Origin: UBA1715 sp045600045
GTDB lineage: Bacteria > Bacteroidota > Bacteroidia > Bacteroidales > UBA1715
Assembly: GCA_045600045.1 (NCBI GenBank)
Contig: JAZRXD010000015.1
Location: 1-64,000, forward strand
Direction of reading: 5' to 3'
Length of the DNA: 64,000 nt
Made by a program: the position numbers and the translations under genes. The notes beneath the pieces were generated by a model. The model had not been told where the DNA came from. It saw only the letters and a program-made list of their open reading frames with translations, and made no database searches. Positions 45,583-55,060 of the stretch are shown piece after piece. Each line of letters starts with the position of its first letter. Within the stretch, counting starts at the first letter, position 1.

Positions 45583-46595
45583 TGTTTAAAAAAGCATTTA
45601 CATATATTTTCTGCTTATTGGCACTATCAACAACTGCCCAAGATATTCACTTCTCTAATTTTTATACAAACACACTCAATGTAAATCCCGCAGAAACCGG
45701 ATATTTTACTGGACATTACAGATTTTGCCTAGCTTACCGTGATCAATACAGAACGGTGGCAAATCCGTATCAAACAATTACAGCAAATTTCGACGGAAAA
45801 ATTATCAAACGATATTGGAACTACGTGATTGGATATGGCTTGCTTATGAATTTTGACAAGGCTGGCGATGCGAATTACAACACAATACAAATAGGCGTTC
45901 CTCTTGCCCAACATCTTCAATTCAACGGAAAAACACTCATTATTTCGTATGGAATTTTACCAGCATTATACTACAATTCTTTGGATTACACATATTTGAC
46001 TTTCCAAGAGCAATTTACCGGCACTCAATATGATCCGGACATAGAAATTTCCGAAGCCATTGATATGAATTCAACCACATTTTTTGATTTAAGTGCAGGA
46101 ATACAAGCTACTTACAAACCCAAAAACAATCTATCCTATACACTTGGCGTAGCTTTTTACAATATTAACCATCCAAATATATCTTTTTACAAAGAAGACA
46201 ACGTACAACTCAAATCGCGCTATCTTTTCCATGGGAACGCAATTCTCGGCGTGACATCGAATATCGATGTTATTCCTGGTTTTAAAATGCAATTTCAGGG
46301 CAAACAACACGAATTTCATTTTGGCGGAATGGGAATTTTCTATTTTGACGATACCGATATTTCCCAAGTTCAAACAGGTGTTTGGTTCCGTTCTAAAAAT
46401 AAAGATGCTGTCATTTTTGGATTAGGCTGTCGGTACCAAAATTTAGACATTATGTTCAACTACGATTTGAACATCTCTTCGCTTAAAACCGCAAGTAACG
46501 GACACGGAGCAATGGAAGTAACTCTTTCATACATAACAGAATATCACAACAAAAGTAAACGAAGAGCTGCTATTCGTTGTCCACACAGTTTGTAG
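45582..46595 (+). CDS. PorP/SprF family type IX secretion membrane protein
   Basis: A 337-residue outer-membrane barrel protein: signal peptide to STTAQ, then DIHFSNFYTNTLNVNPAETGYF, the usual family start, and many short strands with aromatic girdle residues. Its ATG shares a base with the stop of the upstream type B cargo (TAATG), so the two are translationally coupled as a secretion pair. It has a short basic tail ending KSKRRAAIRCPHSL. Its TAG directly abuts the stop of the convergent peptidase gene (TAGCTA). Confidence 0.9.
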   Translation: MFKKAFTYIFCLLALSTTAQDIHFSNFYTNTLNVNPAETGYFTGHYRFCLAYRDQYRTVANPYQTITANFDGKIIKRYWNYVIGYGLLMNFDKAGDANYNTIQIGVPLAQHLQFNGKTLIISYGILPALYYNSLDYTYLTFQEQFTGTQYDPDIEISEAIDMNSTTFFDLSAGIQATYKPKNNLSYTLGVAFYNINHPNISFYKEDNVQLKSRYLFHGNAILGVTSNIDVIPGFKMQFQGKQHEFHFGGMGIFYFDDTDISQVQTGVWFRSKNKDAVIFGLGCRYQNLDIMFNYDLNISSLKTASNGHGAMEVTLSYITEYHNKSKRRAAIRCPHSL

Positions 46596-49500
46596 CTATT
46601 CTACTATTAATTTCCCCCACAAACCAACATTTGGTTTAATAGTTTTGGTGTTCCACGACGAAAAATCATCAAATTCAAGTCGATAAAAATATACACCTTT
46701 CGACAACGGATTTCCGAATTTATCCCAACGAACATCTACATCGTTTATCCCAATATGTACATTTTTTACAGGAATGGAAGCAACAAATCGTCCATTGTTG
46801 TCCGCAACTTTTATACAAACATTTTTAGGCTTCTGGGAACCAGACAACACAAATCTAAACGTTGTACTTTCTCGGCAAGGATTTGGGAAATTATACAACG
46901 AAGAAACTTCATTGTTAAGCGAAACTTCGAATTGAACGACATATTCCGATGGCGATGCATAATTTCCAGAAACATCACGAGCATGAACACGTAATTCGTA
47001 ACTTCCTTCGTCCAAAAATATCGGACGGCATATAATACTAGATTTATTTATATCGCTTTCCGAAGGAACAAAAAACAAAGTACTATCGGCAAAATAATAA
47101 GGATATTCAACATTCGTTTGTAAATTGACAATAGTAACATGAAACAAACTGGTATCGCCAATAACCTTAAAATATTCATTTTCGTCAACCAATGAAATTT
47201 TAATTTCAGGTTGAGAAGAAACTTTATCTTCGTTCACCAAATGTCTTCCATCTACCAACACGTCAAAAATCGGAGCAATTCTATCAGGAACAACAGTAAA
47301 ATTATGATAGCAGAAATTATTGAAATGTTCCGCTTCACCTTGGTCATACATTCCCGTTTCGGGATCAACTGGATTAAATTCAACTTTGAGTATATAATTA
47401 CCTATTAAATTACGAGTCGAAAAAAACTGAGTATCAATATAATATTCAAAACCTTTAATACTTCGAATACGTTTATACTGCAAATCAACCAATTCGTTTT
47501 GCTCATTTCTAATTTCGTACATCACAAGCACACTATCCGACATGGTTTCCGAAACATTACGAACAGAACAAACCAATCGGGCACTATCTCCTTGTTGAAT
47601 TGTATCGTTATGAAAATCAAATAAATAACGAGGTTCAACGGCTAATTCAGCAGCTGGCGTATAATAAACTTTCCAATAATTTAATTTACCAGGAGTTCGT
47701 TCGTCATCCTTAACATTACAATTCAACTGTAAAAAAGGATAATATTCTGTTTTGTAAATTGAATCCAAATATGGCCAACTTGACTCGTACAAATTACCTA
47801 AAACATACAATTCTTCATTTTTAGTTTTTTGGAATACAGTCATGTACATTTCATCTTTACCTCGTTTTTCTGTATTCCAAAGTATTTTATGAACTGTTTT
47901 TGCTGGTCCTATTTTATCAGTTTTTATAGTCCCTTGCGACAAATTCGTAGAAATAATTTTATCAATACGTATCAAATCATTAGGCTGTTCTCCGACAACT
48001 TCCTCGCACAAACTTGGTTTTCCCTTTTGTGTGAAAAAGATATACGGAAGGTCATCGGCCGTTTCTTTAAAAACAGAAAAACCAAGTGAATCCAACGCAT
48101 TTTTCAACGAATCATCCCACGATTGACAATATGGTTTAATAAAACTATAACATAAAATATAATTTCCGTTTGGTACACTATCCAACAAGAAACTTGCTAA
48201 TTTTTGATTGGCATTTTTATCATTTGCGGTAAAGTCAAACACTTTATCCTGACTTTCATAATTTCGTTGTCCATAATATCCATGATTTGACAACCACGGT
48301 GTCAACGAAAGTTGATCTAAAACAACAATCTGCAAAGTTGGTGTTGTTAATGACGACCCACTACTACAGAGTTGCGTAGCATCCATTACGAACAAACATT
48401 CAAAATATTCTTTTTCCGTAGAACAATTGCCCCGGGTTTGCAAAGAAATTTCATGAGGTAATGTATTGAAGGTATAGTTCTTTGTTGCTTCGTCATACGA
48501 TAAAGACTGTAATTTGTTGTCAACAAATTGATGTCGATGAATTTGTCCCCAGCCTGTTTGTCCACTTTCGTAAGTAAACGAACTCTCGTTCCATTTTATT
48601 GAATCTGTTGAAGTTACACGCCAGAAATATGTTGTACTATCTATAAATCTGCCTTCCGGTATCCATAAATGAGTTGCTTTCCCTGCCGACTGTAATATTA
48701 CCGATTGATATAACGGAGAATTATACGTTGCCGTAGTATCTAATTCTAGCATTATTTCTGCTGGCGGATTAAACGGATCTACCGACGACATATACAAAGA
48801 AACTGTGTCAGTTGCTATAATTGCATTTTTGCAAGGATATATTGGTAACACCTCACGAGAACTAACAAAGAATGAGACTGTCGCAACGTTATTATCTTCA
48901 GAAAGTTCAGGAATAACATCATCATAGTCAATCTCAACCTTAACCATATATTCTCCTGAAGAAAAATTTTCCATGTTCATTACAAACGATAGAGTGTCCT
49001 TACAAAACGAACCCGAAGCCTCTGTTTCAAAGATAAATGGCTCTGCTCCGTTTTCCGGTGTAAAGGTTGCACGAATTGAAAAATTGGATGCATACGCTCG
49101 ACCATAATTTCGGAGCGCTATATTGAACGTGAAATTATCCTGCTCTGTAGATATAATTTGTGGCGTAAAGAAAATAGACGTTTCATCAATCACAAAATCT
49201 GGCTTATTAAATGATGGTAACTTCACTATCGGATCGCCCTGCAAAGTGAAACCAGCAATTCCATCATACAATTCTTCGTAGATTATATTTTTGTTTGACA
49301 AATCACGCATCGTCTTTGCCACACTAGAACCAATTGAATTACCATAATTTTGACTTGCTATATTCCGCATAAAAGCAGACGAAAATATATTCAAATAAGT
49401 AGGCACACCAGTTCCAACATTTGCCAAAAATCCAATAGAACCTTTATTTTCAGTGAATGTCCAAATGTTACTAACATTGTAATCATTGTCGGCAAAAATA

Positions 49501-51464
49501 TCACCAGAGTAGCACGAATTAGCTACAATCAGCGGATAGCGACCCTGATTGTCAAATAAAGATGGATGGTCGATATTTTGGTCAAATCCACTTCCCGATG
49601 CATGACCAAAAAACGTTATTAAAACCGCTCCTTCATTCATCAATTTACGAATAGCCGCCGGTTCCGTGGTTTCATACACATCGGAACTTTCCTTATAAAA
49701 CGAATGAATATCCGCTCCAAAATATTCTCCCCTCAACGAATTAGCATATTGCGTTAAATATCTACGAAACGTTGACTGCTCATACGCGGTAGTTCCACCT
49801 CCAAAATGTATTACATTTTTCATCCATGGCGCAGCTTCTTGAGATTCATAATCCATCACCTTATTTCGATAGATTTTTACCTCTTCCAGAGATTCTGCTG
49901 CCAATCGGCCAATCGCTATATTAGGACGAATGGATTTCGCACGCATATCCATAGTGAATAATAAATCACTTGCGGGATTTCCCATTCCTGGAATTAGCGT
50001 CCGTTCATACAAATTTTCGTCGTTTCTGTTATTCGGAATGTGAAAACCCTTTCCTATCAAAAAAACATGCTCTGGCGTAATTGACCAATTTTTAATCGCA
50101 AAATCCAAAAATGCTGAAATTGCATAAGGATGTTTTCGTATTCCATACGCAAATTGATCATACAATTCATCAATATCGACCAATACGACTTGTTGACCTG
50201 TTTGTTGTCGATATTGTTGATATAATTTAGCTTGTTGCCACAATGATTTTTCAGTGATAATGATATAGTTTCCTTGATTTTCCTCTAATGAATAATCTAC
50301 ATATTTTGTTGAAGATGAAGTTTTTGATTGCGCAGCTTGAATCGTAGAAACACGAGAATAAGCATTTTGCGATAGTAAAATACAATCAACTTCCTTGTGC
50401 ATATTTGGAATCAAAACACGATACTTTCCATTCTCAAACGTTGTCAAAATTCTCTTTTGTATTTCAGGACAAAACAAGATAGGAGCATTTGAACCTGCAT
50501 TAAAATTTACAAATTCAAGCAATATGTATTCACCTAAATCAACAACTGGTACCGTGTATTTTGCAAAACTTTGATTATTGCAATTCAAATTACAAGGATA
50601 GACAACCTCTACATACGCTACACTATTCTTGTCGGCCGTTCCCTCTCCTTGAATACTTTGAAATTTCAAAATTGTAGTCGCCGACAAAGGTTTATTCGTT
50701 ATTATTGTTTCATGAATTGCATTATAATTTTCGTAATCTTTTTGATAACGAATAGATTCATCAGAATCTACCGTAACCCGAATCGAATGTGGCGTTTCGG
50801 AAAAACCGGCAACGCCAAACGAGATTTTTGAAGGGACTCCTACCGAAGAATAATTTGTCGTTATAATGCCTTTCTGCACCGATTCGCCCATATCAAAATA
50901 CGAATCACACCAACCTTCGCCTGGCAAAATATACGAAGAAGAATTAGTTTCATTAAACGTAGAAACATAATTATTCCTGACCGTTTTCAAACAATAACTC
51001 AAGGCATTAAATGCATTGTAATTTTGATTACGAACCGTATCATAACGAGGACTTTCCAACGTGTTTGCAAACGTCAGAAAATATGATGCTGTATCGGTAT
51101 ATAAACTATAGGCTGGATTTAATGGAACTTCTGAAGAATACACTTTCGAATCCAACCAACCTGTGTTACCACTTTCGGCATAAAATTCAAAATAATCCGT
51201 GTTTCGGAAAATTCCATCTGCTTGAGCAGAAACAAACAATGGCAAAGATTTACCATTATGTATTATTTGAAGATTCCTATGATCAAAATCTCCAACAGAT
51301 ATTCCATTTGCAAGCAAATCGGCATACGTTATTCTGTAAACTCCTTCGCTGGTAATTGGTATTTTATAATACTTTTGGGAATAATTAATCCAATCGTTTG
51401 AGAATTGTCCAAATAAAAATGAACAACAAGAAAGAAAGAAGACTATGAAAACAAGGCGTTTCAT
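46596..51464 (-). CDS. C25 family peptidase, PorU2-like T9SS sortase candidate, with type A sorting domain
   Basis: A 1622-residue exported protein with a signal peptide ending FLFGQ. The first 370 residues resemble the PorU N-terminal region (YYKIPITSEGVYRITYADL, NTDYFEFYAESGNTGWLDS). The gingipain-type C25 domain (about 395-765) keeps the catalytic pair: His621 in TFFGHASGSGF and Cys651 in ANSCYSGDIF. Ig-like and CARDB-like beta domains follow (about 770-1500). The end is a type A T9SS domain (NFPNPCRESTTFRFVLSGS with VYFYRLEF), here ending in KLIVE. PorU itself is nearer 1150 residues; the extra length suggests PorU2, a PorU paralogue whose substrate is not known to me. It follows the OmpA-like gene by 8 bp. 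Confidence 0.78.
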   Translation of the reverse strand: MKRLVFIVFFLSCCSFLFGQFSNDWINYSQKYYKIPITSEGVYRITYADLLANGISVGDFDHRNLQIIHNGKSLPLFVSAQADGIFRNTDYFEFYAESGNTGWLDSKVYSSEVPLNPAYSLYTDTASYFLTFANTLESPRYDTVRNQNYNAFNALSYCLKTVRNNYVSTFNETNSSSYILPGEGWCDSYFDMGESVQKGIITTNYSSVGVPSKISFGVAGFSETPHSIRVTVDSDESIRYQKDYENYNAIHETIITNKPLSATTILKFQSIQGEGTADKNSVAYVEVVYPCNLNCNNQSFAKYTVPVVDLGEYILLEFVNFNAGSNAPILFCPEIQKRILTTFENGKYRVLIPNMHKEVDCILLSQNAYSRVSTIQAAQSKTSSSTKYVDYSLEENQGNYIIITEKSLWQQAKLYQQYRQQTGQQVVLVDIDELYDQFAYGIRKHPYAISAFLDFAIKNWSITPEHVFLIGKGFHIPNNRNDENLYERTLIPGMGNPASDLLFTMDMRAKSIRPNIAIGRLAAESLEEVKIYRNKVMDYESQEAAPWMKNVIHFGGGTTAYEQSTFRRYLTQYANSLRGEYFGADIHSFYKESSDVYETTEPAAIRKLMNEGAVLITFFGHASGSGFDQNIDHPSLFDNQGRYPLIVANSCYSGDIFADNDYNVSNIWTFTENKGSIGFLANVGTGVPTYLNIFSSAFMRNIASQNYGNSIGSSVAKTMRDLSNKNIIYEELYDGIAGFTLQGDPIVKLPSFNKPDFVIDETSIFFTPQIISTEQDNFTFNIALRNYGRAYASNFSIRATFTPENGAEPFIFETEASGSFCKDTLSFVMNMENFSSGEYMVKVEIDYDDVIPELSEDNNVATVSFFVSSREVLPIYPCKNAIIATDTVSLYMSSVDPFNPPAEIMLELDTTATYNSPLYQSVILQSAGKATHLWIPEGRFIDSTTYFWRVTSTDSIKWNESSFTYESGQTGWGQIHRHQFVDNKLQSLSYDEATKNYTFNTLPHEISLQTRGNCSTEKEYFECLFVMDATQLCSSGSSLTTPTLQIVVLDQLSLTPWLSNHGYYGQRNYESQDKVFDFTANDKNANQKLASFLLDSVPNGNYILCYSFIKPYCQSWDDSLKNALDSLGFSVFKETADDLPYIFFTQKGKPSLCEEVVGEQPNDLIRIDKIISTNLSQGTIKTDKIGPAKTVHKILWNTEKRGKDEMYMTVFQKTKNEELYVLGNLYESSWPYLDSIYKTEYYPFLQLNCNVKDDERTPGKLNYWKVYYTPAAELAVEPRYLFDFHNDTIQQGDSARLVCSVRNVSETMSDSVLVMYEIRNEQNELVDLQYKRIRSIKGFEYYIDTQFFSTRNLIGNYILKVEFNPVDPETGMYDQGEAEHFNNFCYHNFTVVPDRIAPIFDVLVDGRHLVNEDKVSSQPEIKISLVDENEYFKVIGDTSLFHVTIVNLQTNVEYPYYFADSTLFFVPSESDINKSSIICRPIFLDEGSYELRVHARDVSGNYASPSEYVVQFEVSLNNEVSSLYNFPNPCRESTTFRFVLSGSQKPKNVCIKVADNNGRFVASIPVKNVHIGINDVDVRWDKFGNPLSKGVYFYRLEFDDFSSWNTKTIKPNVGLWGKLIVE

Positions 51465-51472
51465 AACGAAAA

Positions 51473-53941
51473 TTATTTAGCCTTGAAAATCTCCTCACCT
51501 TCGTATTTCTTCATTTCGTTTCCTTGGTTATTATATGTTGGTACGTATTCTTCTGCTGGTTGAACATCTTCAACTTCTTCAGGAGCCGGAGAATAAACCT
51601 CATCTTCGTCTTCAAAATCCATTGGAGCCATCTCGATTACAGGCGATGAAGCAGGTCTTGAAGGCGTTTGTTTTACAGCAGGTGCTGGAGTTTGAGCAGG
51701 AGCTGAAGGTTGAATAGGACTTTCAGAAATCATAGGTGCTGCTGTTTGTGTTTCTTGACGAGAAGCAGAATTATTTTCATTTACTTCAATAAAATCTTCA
51801 TCTTCTTCGTCAGCACCCATAATAATTATACCACCACCTGTCGCACCCGAATTTCCACTTACTGCTGGCTTTTCAACAGGAGCTTCTCCGTCTTTGTACA
51901 AAGATGTTCCATCTACTTCGTCAACCATTTTCTTTTGAGTAGAAATTTCATATTTTATTTCTTCAAACAATTCTTCTTCGTATTCAATATCAACGGCAAT
52001 AATTTCAATTTTACGTTGATATGCAGCGGCTGGACTATAAACTGACATCCATTTTTGACGTCTATCCGAAATAGCACTTACTTGAGCACCAGAACTTGTA
52101 TAGAAAGTATTTTCAGCCTTTACAACACCGATTGGTTCGTAAATGTATTTCAAACTTCCTTTTCCTGATTTAGGTTCATTATGTAAAAATTGATTCAAAG
52201 AACCATCTTTGAATGTGCTGAAATAATTCTGAATACAAGAAATACGTTTCTTTGCCACAATTTCATTGTATGCCAAATTACCCACTGGACTTGCGTAACC
52301 CTTAAATGCAACAACAATATCTTGTCCGTCATGTAAAATCACATCCATCAATTCGGCAAACAATGCCAACTTTTCATATTCTTCCTGCAAATCACTGAAG
52401 AATGTTTCCACAGTCTTTACATCGTATTTATAACGTTCTGACGGTGAATATTTTGTGTATTCCTTGATATATTCATCTTTCTTTGCCATAAAGTCATAAT
52501 ACAAATGCTCATAAACTTTGTCTGTTACAGAGTCTTTCGATCTTGGATCAGGATAGTCATTATCGAAATACAAGGTAATTGGAATCAAGTCGGTAATACG
52601 CGCAATAGAACGTTTTACCAAGGAATGAGCATATATATCATTACTATAAGCTTTACCAATCAATTTTAGAGAACCTTCACGGTTTGAACACCAATATGCA
52701 CGCAAAGTGTCACGTGAATATGCATAATACAAATCATTGTACGAAGAGTTTATCGGTGTACCGATATTCACTGCTGGTGACCAACGTCCATTATTTATAT
52801 CTCCTTTGGATGAAAATATGTCGAATCCTCCAAGACTTGTATGCCATTCACTACTAAAATACAATATAGAATCTCTTGAATCAAAGAATGGTGAGACTTC
52901 ATCTCCGATTGTGTTTACATTCTTGCTACAGTTTTGTACTGCTCCCCAACTTCCATCACTTTCCTTTTTTGAATACCAAATATCATAGCCTCCCTTTGTT
53001 CCTTTACGATTCGAAGCAAAGAACAAATAATCACCTTCTGGGGTATATGCAATTTGCGGAGTTGTATTGCTTGTTTGTGACATATTTATCGGAGCTGGCA
53101 ATTTCGTAATATTTGAAAATACCACAGTCGAAGGATTGAAATCCGCAGAATAAATTGCACAATCATATCCTATACATTTGCTAAAATATGCCTTGCGTCC
53201 ATCTTTTGTGAAAGATAGATTATTAACGTGTGCATTTTCATCAGACAAAGATTTAACTTCTTTTATATCCGACCACGACGAATCACTATGACGAGTTGCT
53301 TGCATCACTTTCGTCATATAGTTTGCGTAGATAAATGAAGTGTCTGCCAATTTTGCATCCAAAGGACGGATACCTCCAAAGAAAAACAGGGTATCATTGT
53401 ATTGACATGGAGCATATTCCGCATACATTGAATTCACATCTTTATCTTCAATGCGTATTGCCTCCAAACCGACTGATTCGCCAACTTTTTGAATTTGCTT
53501 TGTAAGAACATCAACTTCTTCTTTAGCTTTTTTGGTGTAATAATCGTTTTTGGATTTGTTCAATTTACAATGTGCTTCGTATTGAATTTTTGCAGAATCA
53601 TATTTGCCTTGCAATTTCAACATTTCAGCAAACCAATAATTAGCCAAGTGAAACGTAACAGAATCTTTTGAAATTGCTATACGATAATATTTTTCTGCAT
53701 CAGGATAGTTTTGGTATCCGCGACAAGCTTCGGCACATTTAAAAGCAATATTAGGATTGTCGACATATTCCAATGCTTTTTCATAAGCTTGATGCGCTCC
53801 ATAAAAGTTAGCATGGGCGAAACAAGTGTCACCCAACGCAATATAAGCTTCATAATACAATTTCTTACCTTGCGCAAAAGACGCAATCGAAATAGATAAG
53901 AAGACAAAAAAAACAGAAATTATGCGACTAATTCGATTCAT
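51473..53941 (-). CDS. TPR/PD40/OmpA-like protein with acidic Pro-rich tail, T9SS-associated
   Basis: An 822-residue exported protein with a signal peptide to ASFAQ. TPR-like helices lie at about 25-150 and a PD40 propeller at about 160-440 (YLFFASNRKGTKGGYDIWYS, LYFSSEWHTSLGGFDIFSS). A divergent OmpA-like domain follows at about 460-655. Between the first strand (LYFDNDYPDPRS) and the helical part is an insertion of some 60 charged residues. The usual peptidoglycan-binding Asp is Ser551 (GYASPVGN); the Arg 15 residues later (Arg566) is kept. The last 150 residues are acidic and proline-rich. PorE-like in plan but without the CRD. It lies between a PorP/SprF gene (3 bp) and the PorU2-like peptidase (8 bp). 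Confidence 0.78.
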   Translation of the reverse strand: MNRISRIISVFFVFLSISIASFAQGKKLYYEAYIALGDTCFAHANFYGAHQAYEKALEYVDNPNIAFKCAEACRGYQNYPDAEKYYRIAISKDSVTFHLANYWFAEMLKLQGKYDSAKIQYEAHCKLNKSKNDYYTKKAKEEVDVLTKQIQKVGESVGLEAIRIEDKDVNSMYAEYAPCQYNDTLFFFGGIRPLDAKLADTSFIYANYMTKVMQATRHSDSSWSDIKEVKSLSDENAHVNNLSFTKDGRKAYFSKCIGYDCAIYSADFNPSTVVFSNITKLPAPINMSQTSNTTPQIAYTPEGDYLFFASNRKGTKGGYDIWYSKKESDGSWGAVQNCSKNVNTIGDEVSPFFDSRDSILYFSSEWHTSLGGFDIFSSKGDINNGRWSPAVNIGTPINSSYNDLYYAYSRDTLRAYWCSNREGSLKLIGKAYSNDIYAHSLVKRSIARITDLIPITLYFDNDYPDPRSKDSVTDKVYEHLYYDFMAKKDEYIKEYTKYSPSERYKYDVKTVETFFSDLQEEYEKLALFAELMDVILHDGQDIVVAFKGYASPVGNLAYNEIVAKKRISCIQNYFSTFKDGSLNQFLHNEPKSGKGSLKYIYEPIGVVKAENTFYTSSGAQVSAISDRRQKWMSVYSPAAAYQRKIEIIAVDIEYEEELFEEIKYEISTQKKMVDEVDGTSLYKDGEAPVEKPAVSGNSGATGGGIIIMGADEEDEDFIEVNENNSASRQETQTAAPMISESPIQPSAPAQTPAPAVKQTPSRPASSPVIEMAPMDFEDEDEVYSPAPEEVEDVQPAEEYVPTYNNQGNEMKKYEGEEIFKAK

Positions 53942-53944
53942 ATA

Positions 53945-54997
53945 CTATCTAAATGGATCATTTACAATACCTTCCGGATTTACTAAAATAGGAGCTCTAC
54001 AGTTCAATAATTTTAGAGAAAATTCGAAACTGTCGCCACCAACATTGTTAGATGTAGCCCATTTATTTGCCTCACGGTAACTTGAAAGAGTTATATCATA
54101 ACTAAATCCGAATTGCAACGTCCAGTTTTTATTAATTGGTTTATCAAATGACAAACCCAAAATTAACGCATCCTTTACACGATACCAAGAACCAACATAA
54201 ATCGCGTCAATCACAGAAGTATATTCACCTACAGAACATTTCAAATACGTTCCGAAATTCATCTCATTATACATTTTTTGATTTATGTAAATGAAACTTG
54301 GAAGAAGTGTAAATGTCGAATTCAAAGGACAAACAGAATTTGCATTTAAAGAAAAACGTCCGTAATTATCTTCTGAATCTTGACTTGCAACAGCCAAACC
54401 TCCACCGCCAGAGCCTAATAATCTGAAGAACGTGGCACCAACATTTACAGGCACTTTTCGCGTTACGAAATATTGTGCATTCAAACCTACACCCAAATCA
54501 AAATAGAAACGAGTTGTGTTTTCCAATTCCGATCCTGTAGTATATTCACCAGTCAACGGATTGATGTTTGTTCCTAATCTCAATTTATCTTCATTAATAC
54601 TCATCAAGTTGAAAGCAGCATCTAAGCCAAGGGAAATACGCAATCTTCCCATGTTATAATGATATGCTGGCATTAATTTAAATTGAGTATTTCCATAAGA
54701 GTTCTCACCAGAATAATCAGCAACTACCAAACCTCCCAAACCAATGGAACCACCTAACAACTGGATTTTTTCAAGATGTTGATCGTACGAAGCCAAAAAA
54801 GTACTATACGTTTTCCACTGGCCTTTGTAATTCGTATAAATACGATTGTGACATTCATTTACTCCAGATAACGCAGGATTATAATACAGCGGTGCCGCAT
54901 CAAACTGCGAAAAGTGAGTGTCTTGAGCTACGGCAGGCAACACCAAACTTGCTAGAATGGCAGTCGCCGCAGTGATTTTCTTAAGGTGAATGTTCAT
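53945..54997 (-). CDS. PorP/SprF family type IX secretion membrane protein
   Basis: A 350-residue outer-membrane protein: signal peptide ending AVAQ, then DTHFSQFDAAPLYYNPALSGV, the family signature, and beta strands to the end (FEFSLKLLNCRAPILV). Unlike the other two family members here, it is followed not by a type B cargo but by the OmpA-like protein and the C25 peptidase. This makes it the better candidate for the core-type PorP that works with PorK/L/M/N/E, although that is inference. First gene of a three-gene operon. Confidence 0.88.
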   Translation of the reverse strand: MNIHLKKITAATAILASLVLPAVAQDTHFSQFDAAPLYYNPALSGVNECHNRIYTNYKGQWKTYSTFLASYDQHLEKIQLLGGSIGLGGLVVADYSGENSYGNTQFKLMPAYHYNMGRLRISLGLDAAFNLMSINEDKLRLGTNINPLTGEYTTGSELENTTRFYFDLGVGLNAQYFVTRKVPVNVGATFFRLLGSGGGGLAVASQDSEDNYGRFSLNANSVCPLNSTFTLLPSFIYINQKMYNEMNFGTYLKCSVGEYTSVIDAIYVGSWYRVKDALILGLSFDKPINKNWTLQFGFSYDITLSSYREANKWATSNNVGGDSFEFSLKLLNCRAPILVNPEGIVNDPFR

Positions 54998-55025
54998 GTA
55001 ATAACTCTGAATCCTAGAATTTTAG

Positions 55026-55033
55026 CAAATATA
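55026..55033 (-). promoter_or_regulatory. -7 element of the PorP/OmpA-like/PorU2-like operon
   Basis: TATATTTG on the minus strand, 28 nt before the ATG at 54997, in the 63-bp gap after metG. No clear -33 box. Confidence 0.35.
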
Positions 55034-55060
55034 TAAATAAATTTTGTAAAAATTATTTTT

